Shown in pieces: positions 1-9,911 of a DNA stretch of 64,000 nt; position 1 is the stretch's first letter; each line of letters opens with the position of its first letter. Under the pieces are notes generated by a model. It saw only the letters and a program-made list of their open reading frames with translations. It searched no databases and was not told the DNA's origin. The stretch is from Bacteroidia bacterium (GTDB lineage Bacteria; Bacteroidota; Bacteroidia; M30B66): NCBI GenBank assembly GCA_018401705.1, contig JAGYKL010000006.1, forward strand, positions 90,426 to 154,425, given 5' to 3'. Made by a program: the position numbers and the translations under genes.

Positions 1-264
1 GGTGGAGAAGGATCAATTGTTATTCAGAAAGTGAAAGAAGGCAAAGCTGATTTTGGTTATAATGCAAGAACTGAAGTTTATGAAAACCTTTTAGCTGCTG
101 GTGTTATTGACCCAACTAAAGTTGCACGAGTTGCTCTTGAAAATGCAGCTTCAATTGCCGGAATGTTACTTACGACAGAGTGTGTACTTTCTGAAATTAA
201 AGAAGAATCACCTGCCGGTGGAGGAATGAACCCTGGGATGGGTGGAATGGGTGGAATGATGTAA
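1..264 (+). CDS. groL: Chaperonin GroEL, C-terminal part (5' end outside window)
   Basis: The frame is open from base 1 and gives the last 87 residues of the 60-kDa chaperonin. Seen: the end of the equatorial domain ([18 protein letters not shown], then [14 protein letters not shown]) and the Gly/Met-rich tail ending [14 protein letters not shown], which in GroEL projects into the folding chamber. The protein forms the double-ring ATP-driven folding machine with GroES in the cytoplasm. A strong terminator follows 28 bases after the stop, so this is the end of its transcript. Identity is very secure; only the 5' truncation by the window edge is abnormal. Confidence 0.98.
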   Translation, partial: GGEGSIVIQKVKEGKADFGYNARTEVYENLLAAGVIDPTKVARVALENAASIAGMLLTTECVLSEIKEESPAGGGMNPGMGGMGGMM

Positions 265-292
265 TTTTTTATTAGCCAATTAGCTAATCTTT

Positions 293-327
293 AAAAAGCG
301 CAAGCCCCAATAGGCTTGCGCTTTTTT
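293..327 (+). terminator. Rho-independent terminator of groEL
   Basis: Inverted repeat AAAAGCGCAAGCC / GGCTTGCGCTTTT around a CCAATA-type loop, followed by a T run. It lies 28 bases past the groEL stop. Confidence 0.93.
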
Positions 328-405
328 ATTAAACTTTTTCCAATATCTTACGTCTTAGCGCTTAAACCTTAAAATGAATACATAAATTTTGTAGGTTAGC
401 AAGGC

Positions 406-1173
406 GTGAATAAATTTACCCAAACCCTATTTTTTCTTGCATTCTTAGGCATTCAGCAATTAGTTGCTCAAACATTTCAATTTGGAATTAATGGCAATTA
501 TGCAGCTAGTCAATACCTAACTCCCACCATAAAATATAGTGGTTCAGACTCTTCTTATGTTCTTTCGGGAGGTTTTGGTCTAGGTTTAAGTGCTGCAGTC
601 TTTTTTGATCACGGAGGATATTATTCTAGAAGAATTTATGGTATACGTTTAGAAGGAGTGTATTCAAGAGCAAATCAATCATATAAATTTTTCCCAGGTC
701 AAGGAGCTATTGACCCAAATGTCTTTTATCAATACAGACTAAAGATGTCATACATTGATTTACCTGTACTTTTCACATTTTGTCCTACGCACCATCAAGG
801 CTTAACTGTGGAAGCGGGCCCTCAACTTTCATTTCTTCAAACAGTAAGCACTCAAGCAGAAGAATCAAGAAATGCAGAACCTTTAGTGCCTTTTACATCG
901 AAAGATTTCTTTAAACCTATAAATTTTTCTTTTGTCGCAGGGGCTGGCCTATATTATAGTTTTACGGAATCATTTTCAATAATAGCTACGTTTAGGGCAG
1001 GATACACGTTAAATAAATTAACGAACACGGGTATAGAGAATGTTAGTATCACACCTCGAAAGAAAGTTACTTTGGGAGTAAATGTGCATGCGATTTATAA
1101 AATCAATAAGTATGATGCAAAAAAGAATAGAGGCTATAAGTATTACATGAAAAGAATACAAAAGTCAAGATGA
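406..1173 (+). CDS. Outer-membrane beta-barrel protein (PorT-like family)
   Basis: 255 residues with an N-terminal signal peptide (about residues 1-21, ending LVAQ) that supports the GTG start. The body is a series of alternating hydrophobic strands with Gly/aromatic turns (GAGLYYSFTESFSIIATFRAGY), the pattern of the small outer-membrane beta-barrel family that includes PorT, a T9SS accessory protein. The C-terminus is basic (KKNRGYKYYMKRIQKSR) instead of ending on an aromatic residue, which is a little unusual for a barrel. The stop overlaps the next start (ATGA), so the two are probably co-transcribed. Family assignment is fair; a direct PorT function is not shown. Confidence 0.7.
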   Translation: MNKFTQTLFFLAFLGIQQLVAQTFQFGINGNYAASQYLTPTIKYSGSDSSYVLSGGFGLGLSAAVFFDHGGYYSRRIYGIRLEGVYSRANQSYKFFPGQGAIDPNVFYQYRLKMSYIDLPVLFTFCPTHHQGLTVEAGPQLSFLQTVSTQAEESRNAEPLVPFTSKDFFKPINFSFVAGAGLYYSFTESFSIIATFRAGYTLNKLTNTGIENVSITPRKKVTLGVNVHAIYKINKYDAKKNRGYKYYMKRIQKSR

Positions 1174-1820
1174 AACAAACCTTAATTCTTCTTGGCGCAA
1201 CAGGTCTAACAGGGTCTTTGTTACTCAGACAAGCTATTGAGAATGATAATGTTGATTCGATTATTTGTTATCTAAGAAGATCAACGGGCATAAATTCTTC
1301 TAAACTTAAGGAGGTAATTCTTAGCAATGAAGGTTTTTTAGAGCTTCATCAGCTAGACTCAGCCGATGCCGTGATTTGTTGTTTGGGAACTACCATAAAA
1401 AAAGCGGGTAGTAAAAAAGCATTTAAAAAAGTAGACGTGGAGATTCCTATTCACTTTGCTTCTCTGGCAATAAAAGCAGAAATCCCAAAGTTTGTTGTAC
1501 AATCATCTTTGGGCGCAGGCCCCAATGCCTCTGGCTTTTATTTACAATGCAAATCAGAGCTTGAAAAAGCTTTGATGGATATGAGTTTTAGTTCATTGAG
1601 CATTTTAAGACCTTCTCTCCTTCTTGGAAACAGAAAGGAGTTTCGATTAGGAGAAAAAGTAGGAGAGTTTATTCTTGCTCTAATAAAGCCTTTTCTTTTT
1701 GGCCCATTTAAAAAGTACAGAGCTGTTAAAGCGGATAAAGTTGCTAAGTTGATGCTGCATGAAGCCTTGGAAGGGGCTTCAGGAGTTCATGTTCATGAGT
1801 CAGATCTTATAAATAGCTAA
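1170..1820 (+). CDS. NAD(P)-binding Rossmann-fold oxidoreductase (HTATIP2/TIP30-like)
   Basis: 216 residues. The N-terminus LILLGATGLTGSLLL is the nucleotide-binding GxTGxxG loop of atypical short-chain dehydrogenases. Later segments (DAVICCLGTT, VVQSSLGAGPNASGFYLQCKSELE, LSILRPSLLLG) match the order in HTATIP2/YwnB-type proteins, where Ser and Tyr/Lys form a degenerate catalytic set. Substrate unknown. It overlaps the upstream barrel gene by 4 bases and shares an interlocked CTAA stop with the convergent DUF983 gene downstream. Confidence 0.8.
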   Translation: MKQTLILLGATGLTGSLLLRQAIENDNVDSIICYLRRSTGINSSKLKEVILSNEGFLELHQLDSADAVICCLGTTIKKAGSKKAFKKVDVEIPIHFASLAIKAEIPKFVVQSSLGAGPNASGFYLQCKSELEKALMDMSFSSLSILRPSLLLGNRKEFRLGEKVGEFILALIKPFLFGPFKKYRAVKADKVAKLMLHEALEGASGVHVHESDLINS

Positions 1821-2215
1821 GGAGTCTGAACTGCGTGCTTTTCTGATTTGCTTTTATCGTACTTAATGAAGATGTTTAAGTAAACGCTTCTTGACCAACG
1901 AAACAGTAAGGGAGCAAGCAGTACAATTGCAAGCGTGTTTGAAACAAAATAATAAACAGGTTTAAAACCAATAGCAAGGTTCAACAAAACAACTCCAACA
2001 CTCAGCGCAACACCAAGGGCATAACTAACATACATTGCTCCCTGAAAAAAACCAGGCTCTCTTTCATAGCGCAATGAGCAATGCGAGCAGGAAGAATGCA
2101 TCTTATCCCAGTTCTCTAACTTGTAAGGATTTTTATTGTAGAATAATTCTCCTTGGTGGCAACGAGGGCATTTGCCATATAAAATGGAATACAACTTACT
2201 ATCTGAAAACGACAT
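1817..2215 (-). CDS. DUF983 family membrane protein
   Basis: 132 residues. An N-terminal zinc-ribbon-like part has two Cys pairs (CPRC near residue 15 and CSHC near 43) followed by EREPGFFQGAMYVSYALG, the DUF983 signature, and two transmembrane segments (about 60-80 and 88-107). Function of the family is unknown; it is common in Bacteroidota and Alphaproteobacteria. Its stop codon overlaps that of the convergent oxidoreductase gene. Confidence 0.88.
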   Translation of the reverse strand: MSFSDSKLYSILYGKCPRCHQGELFYNKNPYKLENWDKMHSSCSHCSLRYEREPGFFQGAMYVSYALGVALSVGVVLLNLAIGFKPVYYFVSNTLAIVLLAPLLFRWSRSVYLNIFIKYDKSKSEKHAVQTP

Positions 2216-2290
2216 TCTGAACCTGATATTTTATACAAAAATAGGCTTTCTCAATAGTAGTTTCAGGTGATTTAGGTCACAAATGATGAT

Positions 2291-2298
2291 TACCTTTG
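2291..2298 (+). promoter_or_regulatory. -7 promoter element (TACCTTTG) of the ABC-F gene
   Basis: Exact match to the Bacteroidota -7 consensus TAnnTTTG, only 7 bases before the ATG at 2306, so the transcript should have almost no leader. Confidence 0.7.
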
Positions 2299-2305
2299 CA
2301 GAGAA

Positions 2306-4228
2306 ATGATTACAGTAGGAAATTTATCAGTGCTTTTTAGTGGCAAACCTCTCTTTGAGGATATTTCATTCATGATTCAAGCTCGCGATAAAGTGGGTTT
2401 AACAGGAAAGAATGGGGCCGGCAAATCAACCCTTCTAAAGATAATTGCCAAGATGCAGGAGCCAACAAAAGGAACTGTGGCAATTCCTTCGGGATATCGA
2501 ATAGGTTACCTTCCTCAAGAAATGAAGCACGCTTCAGGAAAAACCATTTTTGAAGAAGCCAAAACGGCTTTTAAAGAAATGCTTGACCTTGAAGGAGAAT
2601 TAAATGACTTGAGCAAGCAACTTGAAATACGAACCGATTATGAATCGGATGAGTATCACGCTATCATTGAGCGATTGAATGATGTTGGGCAACGTTTGTC
2701 TCTTTTAGGAAGTGGCAGTATTGAAGGAGAGACTGAGAAGATTCTTTTGGGACTGGGTTTTTCTTCAAAAGATTTGCACCGGCAAATGGATGAATTTTCA
2801 GGTGGATGGAAAATGCGTGTTGAGCTAGCAAAGATTTTATTGCAAATGCCTGATGCAGTTCTTTTAGATGAGCCAACTAATCACCTTGATATAGAGTCAA
2901 TTCAATGGCTAGAAAGCTTTCTTTCTTCATATCCGGGAGCAGTTGTGCTGGTTTCGCACGATCGAGCATTTTTGGATGTTGTAACCGAAAGAACAATAGA
3001 AATCACTCTTGGAAAAATTGAGGATTACAAAGCTTCGTATAGTAAGTACGTAGTTTTAAGAAAAGAAAGAAGAGATCAGCAAATGGCAGCTTATCTCAAT
3101 CAGAAAAAGATGATTGAAGATACCGAAAAGTTTATTGAGCGTTTTAGAGCAAAAGCCTCAAAAGCAGTTCAGGTACAATCAAGAATTAAACAGCTCGACA
3201 AAGTCGAGCGGATAGAAGTAGAAGCTGAAGATAATGCAAGTATGCATTTTAGATTTCCTGACGCTCCTCGTTCAGGAAAAGTTGTTTTAAATCTTGAAAG
3301 TGTAAAGAAAAGCTTCGGACAAAAAGAGGTGTTAAAACATGTTGATCTTATGGTTGAGCGTGGAGACAAAATAGCTTTTGTTGGAAGGAATGGAGAGGGA
3401 AAAACCACATTGTCAAAAATAATTACCTCAAACCTTGAGTATGAAGGTGTTTTAGAGAAAGGTCATAATGTAAACATTGGCTATTTTGCTCAGAATCAGG
3501 CCGAGCTTTTGGACCCTAAGGCCACGGTTCTTGAAACATTAGAGAATGTTGCTAGAAATATTACTACGTTGCAACTAAGAAGTATTTTGGGTTCTTTTTT
3601 ATTCAGCGGAGATGCTGTTGATAAGAAGGTGAGTGTACTATCTGGAGGTGAAAAAGGCAGGTTGGCTCTAGCCCGTCTTCTTCTTGAGCCGATTAACCTA
3701 TTAATTCTGGATGAGCCTACGAATCACCTCGATATGAGATCGAAAGATATTCTTAAAGAAGCACTAAAACAGTATAATGGAACAATGGTTTTAGTTTCGC
3801 ATGACAGAGAGTTTCTGGATGGCTTATGCAACAAAGTAGTTGAGTTTAAGGATGGTTTAATAAAAGAGTTTCCTGGAGGAATATTCGAATTCCTTCAAAG
3901 TAGAAAAATAGAAAGTCTAAAAACTCTAGAACAAAAAGCTCCAAAACAAGAAAAGAAGGTTGAAAATGCTCAAAAACCAAGCATAAACACTTCTAAAAGC
4001 AAGGAGCAAAAGCAAATAGAAACAAGATTGCGAAATTGTGAAGACAAAATAGCCTCACTTGAAAAGGAAGTTGAAAAACTAGAGTCGAATCTCGCAGACC
4101 CCGACGTTTACGCTGATGGTGAAAAGGCTAAAAAGCTTTTGGCTGATTACGAAAATAAAAAGGAAGAGCTTTCGAAATATATGAAAGAATGGGAAGAGCT
4201 ATTGATGAAGCAAGAACAACTAGCTTGA
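2306..4228 (+). CDS. ABC-F family ATP-binding protein (Uup/EttA type)
   Basis: 640 residues with two ABC ATPase domains and no membrane segment. Domain 1 has Walker A GKNGAGKST (34-42), signature FSGGWKMRVELA and LDEPTNHLD; domain 2 has GRNGEGKTT, LSGGEKGRLALARLL and a second LDEPTNHLD. A charged linker separates them, and a Lys/Glu-rich coiled coil (about 560-635) closes the protein as in Uup. ABC-F proteins bind the ribosomal E site or branched DNA; this domain layout favours the Uup/ribosome-associated type. The last codons overlap the next gene's start region. Confidence 0.93.
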   Translation: MITVGNLSVLFSGKPLFEDISFMIQARDKVGLTGKNGAGKSTLLKIIAKMQEPTKGTVAIPSGYRIGYLPQEMKHASGKTIFEEAKTAFKEMLDLEGELNDLSKQLEIRTDYESDEYHAIIERLNDVGQRLSLLGSGSIEGETEKILLGLGFSSKDLHRQMDEFSGGWKMRVELAKILLQMPDAVLLDEPTNHLDIESIQWLESFLSSYPGAVVLVSHDRAFLDVVTERTIEITLGKIEDYKASYSKYVVLRKERRDQQMAAYLNQKKMIEDTEKFIERFRAKASKAVQVQSRIKQLDKVERIEVEAEDNASMHFRFPDAPRSGKVVLNLESVKKSFGQKEVLKHVDLMVERGDKIAFVGRNGEGKTTLSKIITSNLEYEGVLEKGHNVNIGYFAQNQAELLDPKATVLETLENVARNITTLQLRSILGSFLFSGDAVDKKVSVLSGGEKGRLALARLLLEPINLLILDEPTNHLDMRSKDILKEALKQYNGTMVLVSHDREFLDGLCNKVVEFKDGLIKEFPGGIFEFLQSRKIESLKTLEQKAPKQEKKVENAQKPSINTSKSKEQKQIETRLRNCEDKIASLEKEVEKLESNLADPDVYADGEKAKKLLADYENKKEELSKYMKEWEELLMKQEQLA

Positions 4229-4632
4229 CAAAAGACAACAGTCCAATTCTATTATTTGATGGGGTTTGTCATTTTTGCCATAATTCAGTTAAGTTTCTCA
4301 TAAAAAGAGACAAGAAGTCAATTATTTATTATGCTCCATTGCAGTCAGATTTAGCAAAGGAGATGTTAGAATCAAGTGGATATTCTGGAGCACTCCCAGA
4401 TGGTGTTATTTTAATTGAAGGAGGCAAAGTTTACTTTGAAAGTGATGCCGCATTACGCTGCTTGTTTCATTTGGGAGGAGCTTGGAGATTGCTTTCATAC
4501 CTTCGGTTTGTCCCAAAGTTTATAAGACAAATTGTTTACCGAACGATTGCCCGCAACCGTTACAAATGGTTTGGTAAATATGATACATGTATCGTTCCTG
4601 AATCGGGCTGGAAAGAGAGGTTTATAAACTAG
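4225..4632 (+). CDS. DCC-family thiol-disulfide oxidoreductase (DUF393)
   Basis: The conserved part starts PILLFDGVCHFCHNSVKFL, the DxxCxxC motif that names the DCC family, followed by IYYAPLQSDLA and a GG-containing C-terminal half. Length about 135 residues. An upstream in-frame ATG at 4189 would add 12 residues lying inside the ABC-F gene; a TTG at 4225 gives a 4-base TTGA overlap with that gene's stop and places the motif near the N-terminus as in the family, so I prefer it. The physiological substrate of DCC proteins is unknown. It meets dprA tail to tail with an interlocked CTAG stop. Confidence 0.85.
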   Translation: MTKDNSPILLFDGVCHFCHNSVKFLIKRDKKSIIYYAPLQSDLAKEMLESSGYSGALPDGVILIEGGKVYFESDAALRCLFHLGGAWRLLSYLRFVPKFIRQIVYRTIARNRYKWFGKYDTCIVPESGWKERFIN

Positions 4633-5720
4633 CCAGTAAGCTGATATCTTTTTCCGGGAAGACTTTTAATAAAACCCTTGAACTCAAGTTCCAGAAGAAT
4701 TGAATTTATTTTGCTAATTGGAAATCCAGCTTCAATGCTTAATTCATCAAGATGAATACGACCACTTTGTAATAGAGAAATAACTCTTTTCTCATCTTCT
4801 GATGTTGTTTTGAATAAAGTTGTTTGAGCTCCAATGTTTTTCTTTTTCCATGACATATACCATCCAAGGTCTTGTGCCGAGGAAAGTATTGCGGCTTTAT
4901 TGTTTTTTATTAAAGCATTGCAACCTGAAGACATTTCGTCTCCAATTCTTCCAGGTATAGCAAAAACATCTCGATTATAGCCCAAAGCAAGCTCTGCAGT
5001 GATTAAAGCCCCTCCTTTTTTCTTTGCTTCAACCACAATAACGGCATCAGCTAGTCCGGCAATAATTCTGTTTCTTTTAGGGAAATTTTCTCTATCAGGA
5101 TTCGTTCCGGTTGGAAAATCTGAAACAATACCACCAAATTTCTCCATAGAGCGAGCGAGTTTGTAATTCGCAGCAGGATATAAATTATCTAAGCCATGCG
5201 CAACTACAGCAATGTTTTGGATTTGCTCTCTTTCGGCTGCTCTGTGAGCAAAACTATCAATGCCGTATGCAAGTCCGCTTATAAGCGTACATTTTAAACG
5301 CCCCATTTCTTCAATAAGTTCATTGCAAAGCCTATTCCCATATTCTGTCGCATTTCTTGAACCAACCACAGCAACTGTTCTTGATGCATTTAAATCCATC
5401 TCTCCTCTTGAAAACATCACCAACGGAGCATCATCGCAAGATTTAAGCCTATATGGAAAGTCCTCATCCAGAAAACTTATTGCCCGAATTCCATTTCTAG
5501 TGTGGAAGGTGATTTCATCCTCCGCTCTGCGGAGAAAGGAAGATATATTCATCTTTTTTAAGTCAGAATTCCTCACTCCTGATATCTTCAAATCTTCTGC
5601 AACATCAAAGAATTGTGATGCAGAACCTACAAGTGAAATTAACTTTCGGGCTGTTCTTGGACCAATTCCGGGAATGAAATTCATAGCTATTAGGTACAGT
5701 GTTTCATTCGTTGTGTGCAT
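4629..5720 (-). CDS. dprA: DNA processing protein DprA
   Basis: 363 residues from ATG 5720 (a TTG at 5723 is one codon upstream). N-terminal helix-hairpin-helix-like part (MNFIPGIGPRTARKL), then the Rossmann DprA/Smf core: AVVGSRNATEYGNRL, LISGLAYGIDSFAHRAA, VVAHGLDNLYPAAN, FPKRNRIIAGLADAVIVVEA and GGALITAELAL. The C-terminal 60 residues form a winged-helix DprA domain. DprA loads RecA on incoming single-stranded DNA during natural transformation; no other competence gene is in the window. Convergent with the DCC gene and divergent from the TonB receptor. Confidence 0.96.
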   Translation of the reverse strand: MHTTNETLYLIAMNFIPGIGPRTARKLISLVGSASQFFDVAEDLKISGVRNSDLKKMNISSFLRRAEDEITFHTRNGIRAISFLDEDFPYRLKSCDDAPLVMFSRGEMDLNASRTVAVVGSRNATEYGNRLCNELIEEMGRLKCTLISGLAYGIDSFAHRAAEREQIQNIAVVAHGLDNLYPAANYKLARSMEKFGGIVSDFPTGTNPDRENFPKRNRIIAGLADAVIVVEAKKKGGALITAELALGYNRDVFAIPGRIGDEMSSGCNALIKNNKAAILSSAQDLGWYMSWKKKNIGAQTTLFKTTSEDEKRVISLLQSGRIHLDELSIEAGFPISKINSILLELEFKGFIKSLPGKRYQLTG

Positions 5721-5776
5721 CAATCAGAGATTTTTATACATTGCAAATTACTAATACAGTATTCTGCGTGGCATAT

Positions 5777-8230
5777 ATGTTTGGAAATACCCGATCTCTG
5801 GCTTTTTTGATAAGCCTTTTTACTTTTACGACATCTGTTGCTTTTTCTCAAATTGAAAGGGCAACTGTTTCGGGAAACGTTTCCGAATCATCAGGAAAAC
5901 AAGGTATTCCAGCAGCCTACATTGTTGTTATTGGGAATGAGTCAAAAGGCACACTCACTGATTTGGATGGCAACTATTCTATTGAATTGCCTGCCGGCAG
6001 GATTACTCTTAGATATAAAAGTGTTGGATTTCTTAGTACTGAAGAAACATTTGACTTGAAACCTGGAGATAAACTGGTTAAAAATATTCTTCTAAAGCAG
6101 GATGTGGTTAACATGAAAACATTTGTGACCACTGCAGGGAAATACGAGCAGAATATTGAAGAGTTAACTGTAAGTATGGATGTATTGAGGCCAAACATTA
6201 TAGAAAATAAGAACACAACCACCATTAACGATGCTTTACAGCAAGTTCCTGGGGTAAGTATTGTAGATGGCGAACCCCAGATAAGAAGCGGAAGTGGTTA
6301 CAGTTTTGGTGCAGGAAGCAGAGTGATGATACTTATGGATGGTTTGCCAATTCTTAGTGGAGACGCTGGCAGGCCAAGCTGGGGCTTTCTTCCCGTTGAG
6401 AATATTGAACAAGTTGAGGTCATTAAAGGAGCCTCTTCGGTTCTTTATGGCTCGGCCGCATTAAGTGGAGTAATTAATATACGGACAGCTTATCCACGTG
6501 ATAAACCTCAAACGAAAGTGAGTGTCTTTTCTGGAATTTATAATAACCCTCAAAATAAGGATGCGATTTACTGGGGCAGCAATAATCCGGGATATACAGG
6601 TTTGAATTTCTTCCATTCTCAAAAATTCGGAAACCTTGATTTGGTTGTAGGAGGAAATGCGTTTTATGATGCTGGTTTTATTGGAGCTACACCTGTTAAT
6701 GTGAACGACACAACATTTAATCCTTACGCAGAGCAAAGAGGTGATTTTGAAAACAGAGTTAGGTTAAATGCTAGCATAAGATACCGAAGCAAAAAGGTAG
6801 AAGGATTGAGTTTTGGCATAAACATGAATGGCATGTTATCTCGTTCGGCTTCTTCTTTAATTTGGATGAATGCTGATTCGGGAATGTATAGAGCTTATCC
6901 TGGTTCAAATACATTAACCGTTCAAGACGTAAGTTATGTTGACCCATTTATCAATTATACTGGAAAAAAAGGGTGGAACCACAGTTTGAAAAACAGATGG
7001 TTTCATTTAAATAACGACAACGATAATAATCAAAGTAACAGAAGCGATGTTTACTACAGCGAATATCAGGTGCAAAAACAAATTGCATCAGGATATAACT
7101 TTACTGCCGGCGTGGTGCATTCTTATACAAATGGAATTTCTGATTTATATAAAGGAAACCTTGCCGATACCATTGAAGCGCAGGCAAGTTCTTCAAACAG
7201 AAATATTGCTTCGTACTTTCAGGTAAACAAAACTTTTTTTAATGTGCTAACTATCAGCACTGGTGCAAGATATGAATACTTTAATATTCAAAGTCCGCAA
7301 GTTGGCGATACAATGCAAGCCAGAAAGGTAGAGGAGGGAAAGCCTGTGTTTAGAGCCGGAGCTAATTTGAAACTGGCTAAAGCGAGTTTTCTAAGAGCTT
7401 CATTCGGTCAGGGTTACCGCTTTCCTACTATTGCCGAGAAGTTTATTCGCACGGCGGTTGGTCCAATTAGAATATATCCAAACGATAGTTTAAAGTCAGA
7501 AACTTCGTGGAACGCAGAAATTGGCTTTAAGCAAGGATTTAAGATTGGAAACTTTTTAGGCTATTTAGATGCTGCATATTTTATTCAATCATTTCAGGAT
7601 AATATAGAATTCAATTTTGGAGTATTTGGTCCACCAGATCCTAATCAGCTATTTGGTTTAGGTTTCTCTTCATTGAATATTGGAAACACAGAAGTAAAAG
7701 GGGTAGATGTATCACTAGCCGGTCAGGGTAAGATTGGAAAAACCGGAATAGCATTGCTTGCCGGATATACTTATACATTGCCGGTTGCGCTAGAGCCGAA
7801 CTTACCTTATCCGGTTAAACTTGAAGGCAAGCAGCTAACATATGCTTGGTCATCGTCAGACTCTAGTGGTTATTTGTTGAAATATCGCTTTCAGCATATC
7901 GCTAAAGCGGATATTGAATTTACAAGAGGAAAATGGTCTTTAGGGTTTAGCGCCAGATACAGCAGTTTCATGAAGAACATAGATCGGATTTTTGAGGACC
8001 TAGACTTATATCTGGCAATTTTACAACAGCCAACTCCTGGCTTGAAAAAATACCGAGAAGAAAACAACAAAGGCTTCACCATATTTGATGCTCGATTGTC
8101 ATATCAATTAAGTGATGTTGTGAAAGCTGCGTTTATAGTGAATAATCTTTTCAATGAAGAATATACACTTAGGCCAATGAGCATGGAAGCTCCGCGTACA
8201 ACTGCGGTTCAATTAAGCGTTTCGTTTTAA
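5777..8230 (+). CDS. TonB-dependent receptor with carboxypeptidase-like regulatory domain
   Basis: 817 residues from ATG 5777, which places a signal peptide (MFGNTRSLAFLISLFT) at the N-terminus; longer frames run back into dprA. After the signal comes a carboxypeptidase-regulatory-like beta domain (GKQGIPAAYIVVIG...DLDGNYSIELPAG), then the plug (NDALQQVPGVSIVDGEPQIR, VEVIKGASSVLYGSAALSG) and a 22-strand barrel ending in aromatic SVSF. It imports a ligand across the outer membrane with TonB/ExbBD energy. No SusD partner is adjacent, so siderophore, vitamin or metal uptake is likelier than glycan uptake. Its stop directly abuts the nadE stop. Confidence 0.94.
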   Translation: MFGNTRSLAFLISLFTFTTSVAFSQIERATVSGNVSESSGKQGIPAAYIVVIGNESKGTLTDLDGNYSIELPAGRITLRYKSVGFLSTEETFDLKPGDKLVKNILLKQDVVNMKTFVTTAGKYEQNIEELTVSMDVLRPNIIENKNTTTINDALQQVPGVSIVDGEPQIRSGSGYSFGAGSRVMILMDGLPILSGDAGRPSWGFLPVENIEQVEVIKGASSVLYGSAALSGVINIRTAYPRDKPQTKVSVFSGIYNNPQNKDAIYWGSNNPGYTGLNFFHSQKFGNLDLVVGGNAFYDAGFIGATPVNVNDTTFNPYAEQRGDFENRVRLNASIRYRSKKVEGLSFGINMNGMLSRSASSLIWMNADSGMYRAYPGSNTLTVQDVSYVDPFINYTGKKGWNHSLKNRWFHLNNDNDNNQSNRSDVYYSEYQVQKQIASGYNFTAGVVHSYTNGISDLYKGNLADTIEAQASSSNRNIASYFQVNKTFFNVLTISTGARYEYFNIQSPQVGDTMQARKVEEGKPVFRAGANLKLAKASFLRASFGQGYRFPTIAEKFIRTAVGPIRIYPNDSLKSETSWNAEIGFKQGFKIGNFLGYLDAAYFIQSFQDNIEFNFGVFGPPDPNQLFGLGFSSLNIGNTEVKGVDVSLAGQGKIGKTGIALLAGYTYTLPVALEPNLPYPVKLEGKQLTYAWSSSDSSGYLLKYRFQHIAKADIEFTRGKWSLGFSARYSSFMKNIDRIFEDLDLYLAILQQPTPGLKKYREENNKGFTIFDARLSYQLSDVVKAAFIVNNLFNEEYTLRPMSMEAPRTTAVQLSVSF

Positions 8231-9889
8231 TCAGGAAAGGTATTTTGCCACAATAGGCATTCTTCTTCCTAAGCCGAAGGCTTTAGAAGATACCCTCAAA
8301 ACTGGAGGTGTTTGATATCTTTTGTACTCGTTAGTGTTAACTAGTTTTAAAACTCGGTCAACAAGTTTTGGATCAAAACCTTTGGCTTTTATATCTGAAG
8401 GTGCAATTCTTAGCTCTATGTATTGCTGAAGAATTTCATCTAGGATATCATATTCTGGCAATGAATCGCTGTCTTTTTGATTAGGTCTTAATTCAGCACT
8501 TGGCGGTTTGGTAATAATATTCTGAGGAATAATTATTTTATCGCGATTCAAATAGTTTGCTAGCTCGAAAACCTTGGTTTTATATAAATCTCCGATCACT
8601 GAAATTCCTCCGCACATATCGCCATAAAGAGTACCATATCCAACGGCTGCTTCACTTTTGTTGGAAGTATTTAGCAAGATGTAGCCCCATTTGTTGCTCA
8701 AAGCCATAAGCATCAGTCCGCGAATTCGTGCTTGGATATTTTCTTCTGTAACACCCGCTTCTTTACCTTCGAAATGTGGGTTTAAGCTTTCTAAGAGACT
8801 GGAGAAAGCATCGTTAATTGGGATTGTTTTCGTTGGCGCTCCCAAGTTGCGGGCAAGCTCAAGGGCATCAGAGATAGAATGGTCTGACGAGTAGGGCGAG
8901 GGCATTAGAACCCCTAGAACGTTTTCTCTGCCAAGAGCTTCCGCCGCTAAGGCGAAAACAACAGCAGAGTCTATCCCTCCACTTAGACCTAGAATAGCTT
9001 GCTTGAAGTTGAGTTTCCTAAAATAATCTCTGATTCCAAGAATAAGCGCCGAATGAATATGCTTCATAGAAGAGCTGGAGCCATCAAACAATAATGATGT
9101 ATCAAAGGGAACCGCCTTAGCTGTTTTTACCCAATCAAGCTCAAAAACTCTATAATCTTCTTTGAAATAATCTAACTCGCACACAACATCTCCTTTTGCA
9201 TTGAGCACCATTGAGCCTCCATCGAAGATTAATTCTGTTTGTGCACCCACATGATTCACGTAAAACAAGGGCAAATTAAAGTCGGAAGCTGCCTTATGTA
9301 AAACAGTCTTCCTGCTTTGGGTATGGCCTTCGCTAAATGGTGAAGCTGCAATGTTAATCATCACATCTGGCTTTTGTTTGATAAGCTGTTCCATCGGCCA
9401 ATGTGTGTACATTTTATCTTCTTCGATATCCCAAAGGTCCTCACAAATGGTTAAAGCTATTTTTACTCCGTTGTAGGAGACACACTCAAAAACCCCGTGA
9501 TTAGGTTCAAAATAGCGGTATTCGTCAAAGATGTCGTACGTGGGAAGTAGAGTCTTGTGAACCACCTGCTTGATTTTGCCATCAGCTAGAAAAAACGCGG
9601 CATTAAAGAGGTTTTTACCTTCAGATTTAGGATTCTTATCAGGAGCACCAACAATTGCAGCTATACCATGACAAGCTTCTGCAACCTTAAGAATGGCCTC
9701 ATTGCAACGGTCTATAAAATCTTCAAATTCAAGAAAATCTAAAGGCGGATAACCACAAACGATGAGTTCGGGAAAAACAATTAAATCGGCGGCATCACTT
9801 TTAGCTCTTTCTACAGAGCTTAGAATGCTATTCAGATTTTCCTGAAAATCACCAATGCGGGTGTTTATTTGAGCAAGGGCAATTTTCAT
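8231..9889 (-). CDS. nadE: Glutamine-dependent NAD+ synthase
   Basis: 552 residues with two domains. Residues 1 to about 265 are a nitrilase-type glutaminase with the Glu (VFPELIVCGYPPLDF), Lys (HKTLLPTYD) and Cys (ALTICEDLW) catalytic set. The C-terminal half is the ATP-pyrophosphatase synthetase with the P-loop LGLSGGIDSAVVFALA. It amidates deamido-NAD+ using ammonia channelled from glutamine. The adjacency nadE-gldB-gldC is familiar from Flavobacteriia. Overall length matches the two-domain bacterial enzymes. Confidence 0.97.
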   Translation of the reverse strand: MKIALAQINTRIGDFQENLNSILSSVERAKSDAADLIVFPELIVCGYPPLDFLEFEDFIDRCNEAILKVAEACHGIAAIVGAPDKNPKSEGKNLFNAAFFLADGKIKQVVHKTLLPTYDIFDEYRYFEPNHGVFECVSYNGVKIALTICEDLWDIEEDKMYTHWPMEQLIKQKPDVMINIAASPFSEGHTQSRKTVLHKAASDFNLPLFYVNHVGAQTELIFDGGSMVLNAKGDVVCELDYFKEDYRVFELDWVKTAKAVPFDTSLLFDGSSSSMKHIHSALILGIRDYFRKLNFKQAILGLSGGIDSAVVFALAAEALGRENVLGVLMPSPYSSDHSISDALELARNLGAPTKTIPINDAFSSLLESLNPHFEGKEAGVTEENIQARIRGLMLMALSNKWGYILLNTSNKSEAAVGYGTLYGDMCGGISVIGDLYKTKVFELANYLNRDKIIIPQNIITKPPSAELRPNQKDSDSLPEYDILDEILQQYIELRIAPSDIKAKGFDPKLVDRVLKLVNTNEYKRYQTPPVLRVSSKAFGLGRRMPIVAKYLS

Positions 9890-9911
9890 TGCTTGATTCT
9901 AGTGCTTTATG